Source of the DNA: Microbacterium salsuginis
Lineage (GTDB): Bacteria; Actinomycetota; Actinomycetes; Actinomycetales; Microbacteriaceae
DNA: 64,000 bases
Direction of reading: 5' to 3'
Assembly: GCF_012524205.1 (NCBI RefSeq)
Contig: NZ_JABACI010000001.1
Span: forward strand, 434,001 to 498,000
Under the pieces are notes generated by a model. That model did no database searches and was not told the DNA's origin. It saw only the letters and a list, made by a program, of their open reading frames with translations. A program made the position numbers and the translations under genes. Numbering within the stretch: the stretch's first letter is position 1; each line of letters starts with the position of its first letter. Shown one piece after another: positions 1-8,047 of this stretch.

Positions 1-131
1 AGATGCGGGACATCCGTCCGGTGATGACCCTCATCGACGGCTCGATCGTGCACGACACCGGAGTCGTCCGCGGCCGGCGCGACTGGCAGCACGACAGCGA
101 CCATGTGTTCGATGAGAGCTGGTGGCAGTAG
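1..131 (+). CDS. Amidohydrolase, C-terminal fragment (5' end outside window)
   Basis: Only the last 42 or so codons are in the window, read in the frame that starts at base 3 and ending at TAG 129-131. The peptide has the pattern of an amidohydrolase-3 (YtcJ-type) C-terminus: a RDIRPVMTLIDGSIVHDTG stretch, where the last beta strands of the small beta-sandwich carry the 'V..T.v.G.iVh' ending, followed by a short tail ending in WWQ. The minus-strand amidohydrolase further into the island (ending near 10826) has a comparable ending (ILSELTIMNGRVTHDAGG), so this is probably another metal-dependent amidohydrolase of the same catabolic island. No catalytic residues are visible in the fragment, so the family call is moderate. 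Confidence 0.6.
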   Translation, partial: MRDIRPVMTLIDGSIVHDTGVVRGRRDWQHDSDHVFDESWWQ

Positions 132-155
132 CCGGACGCCGCCGGACGCGAACGA

Positions 156-186
156 GGGCCGGGGACCCGAAGGGAACCCCCGGCCC
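156..186. terminator. Bidirectional terminator-like hairpin
   Basis: A 9-bp perfect GC stem (GGGCCGGGG at 156-164 with CCCCGGCCC at 178-186) and a 13-base loop lie between two convergent genes, the amidohydrolase fragment and the E2 gene. There is no U-run, as is common in actinobacteria. Confidence 0.55.
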
Positions 187-197
187 GTGGTGCGTGG

Positions 198-1628
198 TCA
201 GACGAGCAGGCTCAGCGGATTCTCGATACGGCGCACGAATGCGGCGAGCCACTGCGCGGCGAGTGCGCCGTCGAGCACCCGATGGTCGGCCGAGAGCGTG
301 ACCGTCATGACGTTCGCCACCGTCAGCTCGCCGTCCGCACCGACCACGGGGCGAGGGGAAGCGGCGCCGACGGCCAGGATTCCGGAGTGCGGCGGGTTGA
401 TGATGGCCGAGAACTCCTTCGTGCCGTACATGCCGAGGTTCGACACCGAGAAGGAGCCGCCTTCGAGTTCGTGCTGCTTGATGCGGCCCTCCCTCGCCCT
501 CTGGGCCAGTTCGCGCGAGGCGCCGCTCAGCTCGCCGAGCGTCATGCGCTCGACTCCCCGCAGGACGGGCGTCACGAGTCCGGCGGGGACGGCCACGGCG
601 ATCGCGATGTCGACGCCCGTGAAGCGCCGGGTGGCCGCGTCGGTCCAGATCGCGTTGGCCTCGGGCACGTCGCGCATCGCCCACGCGACCGCCTTCAGCA
701 CGAAATCGTTGACCGACACCTTGAGCTCGAGCTGCTCGTTGATCCGCGCCCGCAGCGAGAGCAACTCGTCGACCCGGCAATCGGCCACGACGAAGAAGTG
801 GGGCACGGTCGTCACGCTCTCGGTGAGCCGCCGGGCGATGGCTCGCCGCATGCCGGTATGCGGGACGTCTTCGTGGGCGGGGGGTTCCGGGGCCGGCGAC
901 GACGGAACGGATGCCGGAGCCCCCTCCGCTGCGACCGGCACGCCGCCGCTGATCGGAGCCGCAACGTGTTCGGCCGAGGGCCGCGCGAGGTCGTCGAGGT
1001 CCCGCCGGACGATGCGTCCCTGCGGACCTGAGCCTCGAATCGTGTCCAGGTCGATCCCGCGCTCGCGCGCGAGGCGCCGGACGAGCGGACTCGCGAACAG
1101 CCGTCGCGCCGAGGGAGCACGCGCCGTGTCACCGGCCGACGGCTCGCCGGCATCGACCGGGGCGGGTGCAGGAAGCAGGCCGTCTTCGGACGACTCGGTC
1201 GGCGACGCCGGCGCGGGCGTCGCGGGCACTGGGCTCGCGAGCTCTGGGCTCGCGAGCTCCGGGCTCGCGGGCGCTGGGGTCGTGGGCTCTGTGCTCGTGG
1301 GCTCGACGGCTCCCGGCGCGGCCGCCGTCACCGCGGCCGGTCGTGCTCCTTCCGCGGCAGCCGCGGCGAGCGCCTGCTCCGACGACTCTCCCGCCTCGGC
1401 CAGAACGGCGATCGGCGATCCGACGGCAGCCGAGTCGCCGTCGGGGACGAGGATTCCCGCGAGCACGCCGTCCTGCTCGGCCTCGTACTCGACCACCGCC
1501 TTCTCGGTCTCGATCTCGACGATCGCCTGACCCTGCGCGACAGGCTCGCCGACACCGACGAGCCAGGACTGGATGGCAGCCTCCGCGGCGCCGGCGGCGA
1601 GCGCGGGCATCCGGACGACGGCGGCCAT
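198..1628 (-). CDS. 2-oxo acid dehydrogenase complex, E2 dihydrolipoyl acyltransferase
   Basis: This 476-residue protein is the acyltransferase core of a 2-oxo acid (acetoin, branched-chain or pyruvate type) dehydrogenase complex; it carries the acyl group on lipoate and passes it to CoA. Order of parts: one lipoyl domain (1-78; lipoylated lysine in IETEKA, K43), an Ala/Pro/Ser linker (about 79-170) with tandem ELASP-like units, a peripheral subunit binding domain (about 172-210) and the catalytic domain (about 250-476) with the HxxxDG active-site motif (DHRVLDG, H449, D453). The ATG at 1628 overlaps the E1 stop as TGATG, so translation is coupled to E1. The acyl substrate cannot be read from sequence. 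No E3 dihydrolipoamide dehydrogenase lies in the window, so the housekeeping E3 is presumably borrowed. Confidence 0.92.
   Translation of the reverse strand: MAAVVRMPALAAGAAEAAIQSWLVGVGEPVAQGQAIVEIETEKAVVEYEAEQDGVLAGILVPDGDSAAVGSPIAVLAEAGESSEQALAAAAAEGARPAAVTAAAPGAVEPTSTEPTTPAPASPELASPELASPVPATPAPASPTESSEDGLLPAPAPVDAGEPSAGDTARAPSARRLFASPLVRRLARERGIDLDTIRGSGPQGRIVRRDLDDLARPSAEHVAAPISGGVPVAAEGAPASVPSSPAPEPPAHEDVPHTGMRRAIARRLTESVTTVPHFFVVADCRVDELLSLRARINEQLELKVSVNDFVLKAVAWAMRDVPEANAIWTDAATRRFTGVDIAIAVAVPAGLVTPVLRGVERMTLGELSGASRELAQRAREGRIKQHELEGGSFSVSNLGMYGTKEFSAIINPPHSGILAVGAASPRPVVGADGELTVANVMTVTLSADHRVLDGALAAQWLAAFVRRIENPLSLLV
1216..1305 (-). repeat. 15-bp tandem repeat in the E2 linker
   Basis: Six head-to-tail 15-bp units, consensus GGGCTCGCGGGCTCT on the plus strand, run through the E2 gene. 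Units two and three (from 1231 and 1246) are identical except for the last base. Each unit encodes five residues (ELASP and variants) of the flexible linker between lipoyl and subunit-binding domains. Unit length is a multiple of three, so copy-number changes keep the frame. Confidence 0.8.
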
Positions 1629-3817
1629 CAGCGTCCTCCCCACGCGGCGCGCACCCGTTCGAGGCCTGCGACGACCTCCTCGGTGCGGGCGATGGCGGCG
1701 CGCTCGAGCACCTTCGAGATGCTGGGGCTGGCCTCGCCGCCCGTCACGCGCTCGATCGGCTGGTCGAGCCAGTCGAAGTACCGGCGTTGGATCTCGTCGG
1801 ACAGCCACGCTCCATAGGACGTCCCGCGCGCGCCCTGCTCGACGATCAGCACGTTGTTCGTCTTCTTGATGCTCTCGCCGATCGTCTCCCAGTCGATCGA
1901 GGCGCGATCGAGCCAGCGCAGATCGATGACCTCGGCGTCGACGTCCGTCTGCTCGACGGCCTCGAGCGCGTGACCGACCATGGACAGATAGGCGAGCACG
2001 GTGACCCCCGCCCCCTCTCGGCGGATCGCCGCGGAGCCCGGTGGGATCACGTAGTCGAGGTCGCCGTCGGGCACACGGTCGGGCAGGCCGTAGAGGTCGA
2101 CGTGCTCGATGACGAGCACGGGATCCTCGAGGGCAAGCGCGGCGTTCATCAGTCCGACATAGTCGGCGGCATTCGACGGGGCCACAATCCGCCAGCCCGC
2201 CGATGTCGCGAAGATGCCGGCGGGGTCCATGAGGTGCTGCGACCCGTAACCCGACCCCATCGCCACCTTGGTCCGCAGCACGAGAGGCACGGTGTTGTTG
2301 TCTCCGAACATGTGCCGCGCCTTCCCGATCTGGTTGAAGACCTGATCGGCGGCGACCCACATGAAGTCGGGGTACATGAACTCGACGATCGGACGGAAGC
2401 GGCCGTCCAGCGCCATGCCGCCCGCGAGCCCGAAGAAACCGTTCTCGCTGATCGGCGTGCCGACGACGCGCTCGGGACCGTACTTCTTCGCAAGTCCCTT
2501 GGTGGCGCCGTTCGTCCCGCCGTTGAGCCGGTGCACGTCCTCGCCCAGCACCACGATGCGGGAATCGGTCTCCATGCGCCTGTCCATGGTCGCGGCCACG
2601 GCGTCGACGAACTTCGTCTCGCGCCACGCGCCGCCGTGCTCGGCCGGGTCCCGCGTGTCGGACCCTGCCAGCTCCGACGCATCCCCGCGGATCCCGGTGT
2701 CGACGACGCTCGGATCCGGCCACAGCTCGGGGCGGATGCGGCGGCGCCCGGGATTGTCGGGATCGTCCTCGGTCAGCGCGCCGACAGCATCCGCCATCGC
2801 CGCCTGCGCCTGCTCACGCACCGCCGCTGTCTCGGTCTCCGACAGCAACGACAGCTTCTTCATCTCCGTCGCGACGCGCTCCAGCGGATCGCGCGCGCGC
2901 CAGGACGCTTCCTCGTCCTTCGTGCGGTACCCGAATGCGGAACCGGGGTACGGGCCGTTCTGATGGAAGAAGCGATACACCTGCGCTTCGATGATCGCCG
3001 CGCCCTCGCCCGCGCGCATGCGCTCGAGCGCCTCCTGTGTCGCGAGGTGCACCGCGAGCGGGTCCATGCCGTCGACCCGCCACGACGGGATGCCGAAGCC
3101 CTGCCCGCGCACCGAGAACCTCGGATCGGCGGTGACCTCGTCGGCGTGGGTCGAGACGGCGTAGAGGTTGTTCTCGATGAAGTACATGACGGGCAGCTTC
3201 CATGCCGCCGCGAGATTCATCGACTCGAGCACCGACCCGATCTGGCTGGCGCCGTCGCCGAAGTAGTTGATCGACACGTCGGTGGTGCCCGAGTGCTTCT
3301 GCGCCCACGCCGTGCCGGTGGCGATGGGGGCTCCCCCGCCGACGATGGCATTGGTGCCGAGAGCGCCTGCCTCGAGCCACTGCAGGTGCATCGATCCTCC
3401 GCGGCCGCCCGAGAACCCCTGCGCCAGCCCGAGGATCTCGGCGAGCGTCCTCTGCAGCAGGGTCTGCATGTCGGCCGTCACGAGCGCGTCCAGTGCGAGC
3501 GATCCGCCGCTGACATGCGTGATCGCCTTCGCGAGGAACTGGTGATGCCCCCGATGCGAGCCGTTGACGGCGTCCTGCGAGCGCAGCGACACGATCGATC
3601 CGACGGCGCCGCCCTCCTGCCCGATGCTCGAGTGAGCCGGGCCGTGCACGAGGTTGGCTCCCGCGAGATCGAGGACGCTCTCTTCGAAGGCGCGGATCAG
3701 ATGCATCTCGCCGAGCATCGTCGCCAGCAGCGCCGGGTCAGCCCGCTTCCAATCGGATGCCGTCGTCGTGAGCTCGATCCACGGCACCTCCGTCTCCAGC
3801 ACGCGTCGTCGCGCCAT
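1628..3817 (-). CDS. 2-oxo acid dehydrogenase E1, fused alpha and beta subunits
   Basis: A 729-residue thiamine-diphosphate enzyme that decarboxylates a 2-oxo acid (or cleaves acetoin) and loads the acyl group onto E2 lipoate. The N-terminal half is E1-alpha with the TPP/Mg motif GDGAS (187-191) and its asparagine pair ENN (215-217). The C-terminal half from about residue 400 is E1-beta, with the typical VLGEDV, PISENGFFG and VIEHVDLYGLP segments. Alpha and beta chains are separate proteins in many complexes; here they form one chain, as in several actinobacterial E1 proteins. I chose ATG 3817 (MARRR) over an in-frame ATG at 3883 because GGAGACGAA lies just upstream. It is the first gene of the E1-E2 unit, divergent from a VOC gene. 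Substrate is unassigned. Confidence 0.9.
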   Translation of the reverse strand: MARRRVLETEVPWIELTTTASDWKRADPALLATMLGEMHLIRAFEESVLDLAGANLVHGPAHSSIGQEGGAVGSIVSLRSQDAVNGSHRGHHQFLAKAITHVSGGSLALDALVTADMQTLLQRTLAEILGLAQGFSGGRGGSMHLQWLEAGALGTNAIVGGGAPIATGTAWAQKHSGTTDVSINYFGDGASQIGSVLESMNLAAAWKLPVMYFIENNLYAVSTHADEVTADPRFSVRGQGFGIPSWRVDGMDPLAVHLATQEALERMRAGEGAAIIEAQVYRFFHQNGPYPGSAFGYRTKDEEASWRARDPLERVATEMKKLSLLSETETAAVREQAQAAMADAVGALTEDDPDNPGRRRIRPELWPDPSVVDTGIRGDASELAGSDTRDPAEHGGAWRETKFVDAVAATMDRRMETDSRIVVLGEDVHRLNGGTNGATKGLAKKYGPERVVGTPISENGFFGLAGGMALDGRFRPIVEFMYPDFMWVAADQVFNQIGKARHMFGDNNTVPLVLRTKVAMGSGYGSQHLMDPAGIFATSAGWRIVAPSNAADYVGLMNAALALEDPVLVIEHVDLYGLPDRVPDGDLDYVIPPGSAAIRREGAGVTVLAYLSMVGHALEAVEQTDVDAEVIDLRWLDRASIDWETIGESIKKTNNVLIVEQGARGTSYGAWLSDEIQRRYFDWLDQPIERVTGGEASPSISKVLERAAIARTEEVVAGLERVRAAWGGR

Positions 3818-3871
3818 TTCGTCTCCGTCGATGTCCTGGACCGATATCCGGTCATGAGCATGGTAGGCCGC

Positions 3872-3885
3872 GATTGCATCCAATC
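3872..3885. promoter_or_regulatory. Operator-like inverted repeat between E1-E2 and VOC-GntR units
   Basis: GATTG-CATC-CAATC is a perfect 5-bp inverted repeat with a 4-base spacer. On the minus strand it falls inside a candidate promoter for E1 (TTGTGA, 18 bp, TACCAT). A related sequence, TGGATACAATC, lies at 3937-3947 and shares TGnATnCAATC with TGCATCCAATC at 3875-3885. The GntR regulator encoded 600 bases downstream is the natural candidate binder; this is inference. Confidence 0.45.
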
Positions 3886-3918
3886 ACAAGAGCCGCCGCA
3901 GCAAAGTCGGCGAAATGC

Positions 3919-3946
3919 TTGCCGAATCGTCGCTCGTGGATACAAT
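3919..3946 (+). promoter_or_regulatory. Promoter for VOC-GntR-aldehyde dehydrogenase genes
   Basis: A -35-like TTGCCG (3919-3924) is followed after 16 bases by a good -10, TACAAT (3941-3946). A transcript starting near 3953 would give a leader of about 30 bases with GAAGGGA before the ATG at 3984. The -10 sits inside the TGGATACAATC half-site, so a repressor bound there would block it. Confidence 0.5.
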
Positions 3947-3983
3947 CGAGATCATCCGCGAGGACGCGACGAAGGGAACAGGA

Positions 3984-4508
3984 ATGCCGCTGCCAGGCAT
4001 GCAGGGTGCCGACCACATCGGATTCACCGTGCCCGACCTCGACGAAGCGGAACGCTGGCTCGTCGACATCCTCGGGGCAGTGCCGGTGTACACCCTGGGC
4101 GCCAAGCGCGCGGACGACGACTGGATGACCGTGCACCTCGGAGTGCACCCGAGGACCGTCATCGACGAGATCCGGTTCTATCGCCTGGGCAACGGGACGA
4201 ACCTCGAGGTCTTCGCCTACGACAGCGCCGATGGACAGGCACCGCAGCCGCGCAACAGCGACATCGGCGGGCACCATATCGCGATCTACGTGGACGATAT
4301 GGACGAGGCGGCGCGGTTCCTCCGCGACAAGGGCGTGGACGTGATGGGTGAGCCCGTGACGAGCGCCGGAGCCTCCGCGGGCCAGCGATGGCTCTACTTC
4401 CGGAGCCCTTGGGGCATGCAGTTCGAGCTCGTCAGCTTTCCGGCCGGGAAGGCCTACGAGGCGGAAGCGACGACGCTTCTGTGGCATCCCGCGAATCCCG
4501 CCGCATGA
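3984..4508 (+). CDS. VOC (glyoxalase/dioxygenase fold) protein
   Basis: A 174-residue protein with two beta-alpha-beta-beta-beta modules, the vicinal-oxygen-chelate fold. Module one begins ADHIGFTVPD (H11), with FYRLGNGTNLEVF contributing its last strand; module two begins GGHHIAIYVDD and ends with SPWGMQFELVSF. Histidines and a C-terminal glutamate in these places usually bind a divalent metal in lyases, isomerases or extradiol dioxygenases. The ATG at 3984 follows a GAAGGGA ribosome site; a longer in-frame ATG at 3915 would overlap the promoter and is less likely. It is the first gene of a unit with the GntR regulator (ATGA overlap) and an aldehyde dehydrogenase. Reaction and substrate are unknown. 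Confidence 0.85.
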   Translation: MPLPGMQGADHIGFTVPDLDEAERWLVDILGAVPVYTLGAKRADDDWMTVHLGVHPRTVIDEIRFYRLGNGTNLEVFAYDSADGQAPQPRNSDIGGHHIAIYVDDMDEAARFLRDKGVDVMGEPVTSAGASAGQRWLYFRSPWGMQFELVSFPAGKAYEAEATTLLWHPANPAA

Positions 4509-5215
4509 GCGGCCACAGCGAATCGACCGCGATCGACGCGGCACGCAGCCGCGACGGGGACGCCGGCGCTCGCATCGCCGACGGCATCCGGGCAGCGATC
4601 ATCGCCGGCGCCTACCCGCCCGGCACACGGATCCGGCAGGAGGACGTCGCCGCCGAGTTCGGGGCCAGCCGGGTTCCGGTGCGCGAAGCCATCCGCCAGC
4701 TCGAATACGAGGGCCTCGTCACGGTCGTCCCGAATGCCGGGGCCTGGGTGTCGCGACTCACCCTCGCGGAGTGCGAGGAGGTCTACCAGATGAGGGAGCG
4801 CCTCGAGCCCCTCCTTCTGCGCTACAGCGCTCCCGGACTCGACGACGATCGACTCGGGCACCTCGGCGAGCTCGCGCAGCGCATCAGCGACGCCGGCGAC
4901 GACACCGAGGCCTTCCTGACCCTCGACCGCGAGTTCCACCTCGCGAGCTACGCCGCCGCGCAGACGGCGCAGCTGGACGACCTCGTCCTCAAGCTCTGGA
5001 ACACGACAGCACCGTACCGCCGGGCCTACGTCGCGAGCTGGAGCGCAGAGGCGCGACGCATCGCCCACGAGGAGCACCACCTGATGGTCGCGGCTCTCCG
5101 CGACGGCGATGTCGAGGAGGCAGAACGTGTGCTCGCCGCTCACATCCGCCGCACTCGACGTCAGCTCGCGAAGCATCCGCACGTCTTCGACGCCGCCGCC
5201 GCCGGCAGCGTGTGA
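4505..5215 (+). CDS. GntR-family transcriptional regulator (FCD type)
   Basis: A 236-residue regulator. The N-terminal winged helix (about 15-85) shows the GntR pattern: a PPGTRIRQEDVAAEFG helix-turn-helix start, then SRVPVREAIRQLEYEGLV and a wing. The C-terminal all-helical domain (about 95-225) has the FCD layout, with an arginine-rich MRERLEP helix, DREFH and a late EEHHLMVAALRDGD segment whose Asp/His residues bind a metal or acid ligand in this family. The start ATG overlaps the VOC stop (ATGA). FCD regulators usually repress neighbouring catabolic genes and respond to small carboxylates; the inverted repeat at 3872-3885 is a plausible target. The ligand could be a 2-oxo acid handled by the adjacent E1-E2 complex (inference). 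Confidence 0.9.
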   Translation: MSGHSESTAIDAARSRDGDAGARIADGIRAAIIAGAYPPGTRIRQEDVAAEFGASRVPVREAIRQLEYEGLVTVVPNAGAWVSRLTLAECEEVYQMRERLEPLLLRYSAPGLDDDRLGHLGELAQRISDAGDDTEAFLTLDREFHLASYAAAQTAQLDDLVLKLWNTTAPYRRAYVASWSAEARRIAHEEHHLMVAALRDGDVEEAERVLAAHIRRTRRQLAKHPHVFDAAAAGSV

Positions 5216-5235
5216 CCCCGACGAAAGGCAGCCCT

Positions 5236-6612
5236 ATGGCGATCGCATCGATCAACCCGGCGACGGGCGAGATCATCCGTGAATTCCCTGCCCACACCGC
5301 CGACGAGGTGGAAGAGCGCATCGCCTCCGCGCACGCGGCATTCGGCCGGCTGCAGGAGACCGACTTCGCGACGCGCGCTCGCTGGATGCGCGCCGCCGCC
5401 GACCTCCTCGAGGAGGAGGTCGAGCAGGTGGCGTCCATGATCACCGAGGAGATGGGCAAGCCGCTCGTCCAGGCGCGCGCCGAGGCCCGGAAGTCGGCCA
5501 CCGCCATGCACTTCTACGCCGATCGTGCCGAGGAGTTCCTGTCGGGACGATCCCTGGAGGACCCCTCAGCGGTCAATGCCTCCGCGGCCACCACGCGATA
5601 CCAGCCGCTCGGCGTCGTGCTCGCCGTGATGCCGTGGAACTACCCGATCTGGCAGGTCGTCCGTTTCGCGGCGCCCGCTCTGATGGCGGGGAACACCGGG
5701 CTGCTCAAGCACGCGTCGAACGTGCCGCAGGCAGCCCTCTACCTCGACTCGCTGTTCGAGCGCGGCGGCTTCCCGCCCGGGTCGTTCCGCTCACTGCTCA
5801 TCCCCGCTTCCGCCGTCGAAGGGGTGCTGCGTGATCGGCGGGTCGCGGCGGCTACGCTCACCGGCTCGGAGCCCGCGGGGCGTTCGGTCGCCGCCATCGC
5901 CGGCTCCGAAGTCAAGCACGTGGTCCTCGAACTCGGCGGCTCGGACCCTTTCGTGGTGATGCCCAGCGCCGATCTCGACAGCGCGGTCGCCACCGCGGTC
6001 ACCTCGCGCACGACCAACAACGGCCAGGCGTGCATCAACGCCAAGCGCTTCATCGTGCACGACGAGGTCTACGACGCCTTCGTCGAGCGCTTCTCCGCGG
6101 CGATGGAGGCTCTGACCGTGGGAGACCCGCTGGACGCGGCGACCGACATCGGGCCCCTCGCGACCGCATCCGGACGCGACGAGCTGGCCGCGCTGGTCGA
6201 CGACGCGCTCGCCAAGGGCGCGACGGCGCGGGTCGGAGGCAGCACCGCACCGGGGAGCGGCTGGTTCTATCGACCGACCGTGCTGACCGACGTCGACGCC
6301 GGGATGCGGCTGTACGCCGAAGAGGCCTTCGGCCCCGTCGCGACCGTGTTCCGCGTCGCCGACGCCGAAGAGGCACTCCGCATCGCGAACGACACGACCT
6401 TCGGACTGAGTTCGGCGGTGTGGACGCAGGATCCCGCCGAGGAGGAGTTGCTCGTCAACGGGCTGCAGGCGGGCGCGGTGTTCGTCAACGGGATGTCGAT
6501 CTCGTACCCCGAACTGCCTTTCGGGGGCATCAAGGACTCCGGTGTCGGCCGCGAGCTCTCAGCCGAGGGCATTCGCGAGTTCTGCAACCTGAAGTCGGTG
6601 TGGAAGGCCTGA
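5236..6612 (+). CDS. NAD(P)-dependent aldehyde dehydrogenase, succinate-semialdehyde type
   Basis: This 458-residue enzyme oxidises an aldehyde to the acid with NAD(P). Family marks: [11 protein letters not shown] (substrate/cofactor region, 131-141), [11 protein letters not shown]ossmann turn (209-218), the general base in LELGGSDPF (E232) and the nucleophile in [12 protein letters not shown] (C266). The [18 protein letters not shown]-terminal segment is typical of the succinate-semialdehyde dehydrogenase (GabD/Sad) branch, whose members are near this length. The ATG at 5236 has GAAAGGCAG upstream and lies 20 bases after the GntR stop, so it is in the same unit. In this island it probably removes a semialdehyde arising from side-chain breakdown; the actual substrate is not determined. 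Confidence 0.88.
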   Translation: MAIASINPATGEIIREFPAHTADEVEERIASAHAAFGRLQETDFATRARWMRAAADLLEEEVEQVASMITEEMGKPLVQARAEARKSATAMHFYADRAEEFLSGRSLEDPSAVNASAATTRYQPLGVVLAVMPWNYPIWQVVRFAAPALMAGNTGLLKHASNVPQAALYLDSLFERGGFPPGSFRSLLIPASAVEGVLRDRRVAAATLTGSEPAGRSVAAIAGSEVKHVVLELGGSDPFVVMPSADLDSAVATAVTSRTTNNGQACINAKRFIVHDEVYDAFVERFSAAMEALTVGDPLDAATDIGPLATASGRDELAALVDDALAKGATARVGGSTAPGSGWFYRPTVLTDVDAGMRLYAEEAFGPVATVFRVADAEEALRIANDTTFGLSSAVWTQDPAEEELLVNGLQAGAVFVNGMSISYPELPFGGIKDSGVGRELSAEGIREFCNLKSVWKA

Positions 6613-6663
6613 GCGCCCGTCGGCCGATCCGCGGCCGCTGAGGTCGAGCCGCGTCCGCTCAGC

Positions 6664-7296
6664 TCATCCGTGAGGCAACGGGTCGTGCGCGTCGCGGTCC
6701 CGCACGAACCAGACCGCGCGCACCTCGACATCGCCCTCGTTCCAGAAGCGGTGCGGGAGCTGCGAGTCGAAGACGATCGAGTCCCCCACCTCGAGGACGG
6801 CCGAGGCGCCGTCGACCTCGACATTGAGCGCGCCCGCGATGACGACGCCGTACTCCCTGCCCAGGTGGTGGATGTGCTCCACCGGGGAGCGCGTGTGCGG
6901 GGCGTACACGACCTCGAGGAACTCCGCATCCGACTCCCCCACGGCCGTGAGCCGACTCCACTGCGGACCCGAGCTGAGCTTGATGGTCGGATGATCCGCC
7001 ACGCGCTGCACGATGCCGGCCGCCACGAGATCGGTGACGCCCTCCGCGCGGGGGGCGACCGCCGCTTCCGCCTCGACGGCCGGCGCCAGCAGGTCGTTCA
7101 TCGAGACGCCGAGCTCGCTCGCGACCGAGTACAGCGCAGGCACGCTGAACGCGCCCAAACCGCGCTCGACCTGCGACACGTGACTCGCCGAGACGCCGAT
7201 CCGTCGTGCGAGCTCACGCACGGTGAGGCCCGCCGCCGTCCGCGCGGCGCGCACGCGGTGTCCGACGAGGTCCCACGGGGTGTCGAGATCGGGCAT
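6664..7296 (-). CDS. XRE-family regulator with C-terminal cupin domain
   Basis: A 210-residue one-component regulator. Residues about 10-65 form an XRE helix-turn-helix (RAARTAAGLTVRELARRIGV, then SASHVSQVERG); residues about 130-205 form a small cupin barrel with VEHIHHLGREYGVVIAG and LPHRFWNEGD, the likely ligand pocket. Members of this class (PuuR-like) control amine, polyamine and amino-acid catabolism. It lies 16 bases downstream of a second XRE-cupin gene on the same strand and converges with the aldehyde dehydrogenase. The two regulators share architecture but differ clearly in sequence, so they are probably not a recent duplication and may sense different effectors of the island. Confidence 0.9.
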   Translation of the reverse strand: MPDLDTPWDLVGHRVRAARTAAGLTVRELARRIGVSASHVSQVERGLGAFSVPALYSVASELGVSMNDLLAPAVEAEAAVAPRAEGVTDLVAAGIVQRVADHPTIKLSSGPQWSRLTAVGESDAEFLEVVYAPHTRSPVEHIHHLGREYGVVIAGALNVEVDGASAVLEVGDSIVFDSQLPHRFWNEGDVEVRAVWFVRDRDAHDPLPHG

Positions 7297-7312
7297 GGCG
7301 GCTCCTGTGCGC

Positions 7313-7981
7313 TCAGTCTTCCGAGCGTCCGGGGATGCGGCTCATCGCGTCCAGAACGTCGACCGCGCTGCGCATGACATCGGGCCTCTCGTCGGGTACG
7401 GCGTCACGGCGCCCCTGCCCGGTCACGAACCAGACACCCTCGGCGACGGCATCCGTGTGATTGAAGAAGAAATGCGGGCGCATGGAGTCGAAGCAGAACG
7501 AATCGCCCGCACGGAGCACGTAGCTGTCGAAGTCGATCTTCAACGTGATCTCGCCCCGGATGATGTAGCCGTACTCGACGCCGTCGTGCCGCATGTGCGT
7601 GCCGTCCAGCGAGCTGGCGGCGCCGGGGTCGTACGTCACATGGAGCGCATCGACGTCCCCTCCGCCCGAGACCGCCAGGCCGCGCCACGAGACGCCGTTC
7701 TCCATCAGGATCTCGGGCGCTGCTTCCCAGCGCTGGACCGGATCGGCCCGCAGACGCCGTCGCGGGCTTCCCTGTGCCGACGGGGTGCCGAGAACCTCAT
7801 CGACCGACAGGCCGAGGCAGTTGACGATGGCGTAGAGCGTGCTCACCGAGGGCTGGACCTTGCCGGTCTCGACCTGCGACAGGAGACTCGGTGAGATCGC
7901 CGCTTCAGCGGCCGTCGCGCGCAGGCTCAGGCCGCGAGCCATGCGGGCCTGCCTGATCCTCGCACCGAGGTCCTCGGTCAT
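7313..7981 (-). CDS. XRE-family regulator with C-terminal cupin domain
   Basis: A 222-residue regulator of the same design: helix-turn-helix at about 6-62 (IRQARMARGLSLRATAAEA, SPSLLSQVETGKVQPSVSTL), linker, then a cupin (about 110-195) with HMRHDGVEYGYIIRGEITL and DSMRPHFFFNH, retaining metal- or ligand-binding histidines. GGAAGGGAG precedes the ATG. A GTCACACTGAAC element 40-50 bases upstream matches an operator-like palindrome in front of the bicupin gene (20565-20581), which suggests autoregulation plus control of the other units; this is inference. It is probably cotranscribed with the following regulator at 6664-7296. Confidence 0.9.
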   Translation of the reverse strand: MTEDLGARIRQARMARGLSLRATAAEAAISPSLLSQVETGKVQPSVSTLYAIVNCLGLSVDEVLGTPSAQGSPRRRLRADPVQRWEAAPEILMENGVSWRGLAVSGGGDVDALHVTYDPGAASSLDGTHMRHDGVEYGYIIRGEITLKIDFDSYVLRAGDSFCFDSMRPHFFFNHTDAVAEGVWFVTGQGRRDAVPDERPDVMRSAVDVLDAMSRIPGRSED

Positions 7982-8020
7982 GCCGCTCCCTTCCGATGAT
8001 CGACACTATCGCCCTGTACC

Positions 8021-8032
8021 GTCACACTGAAC
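8021..8032. promoter_or_regulatory. Operator half-site GTCACACTGAAC upstream of XRE-cupin gene
   Basis: The 12 bases GTCACACTGAAC are identical to 12 bases of the perfect palindrome at 20565-20581. On the minus strand this reads GTTCAGTGTGAC, and its TTCAGT lies 17 bp before a TAGTGT -10-like box (8003-8008), so the element would cover the -35 of the regulator promoter. Confidence 0.5.
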
Positions 8033-8047
8033 GCGACGCTCCGCACG

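Noticed and set aside
198..2723. 841-codon frame giving E2 a 365-residue N-terminal extension
   Set aside because: The extension is out of frame with E1, overlaps its conserved beta half and is Arg-rich. The E2 lipoyl domain begins at ATG 1628.
1..5000. E3 dihydrolipoamide dehydrogenase for the E1-E2 complex
   Set aside because: Searched for GGGxxG/CxxxxC flavoprotein disulfide motifs around the complex and elsewhere in the window; none found.
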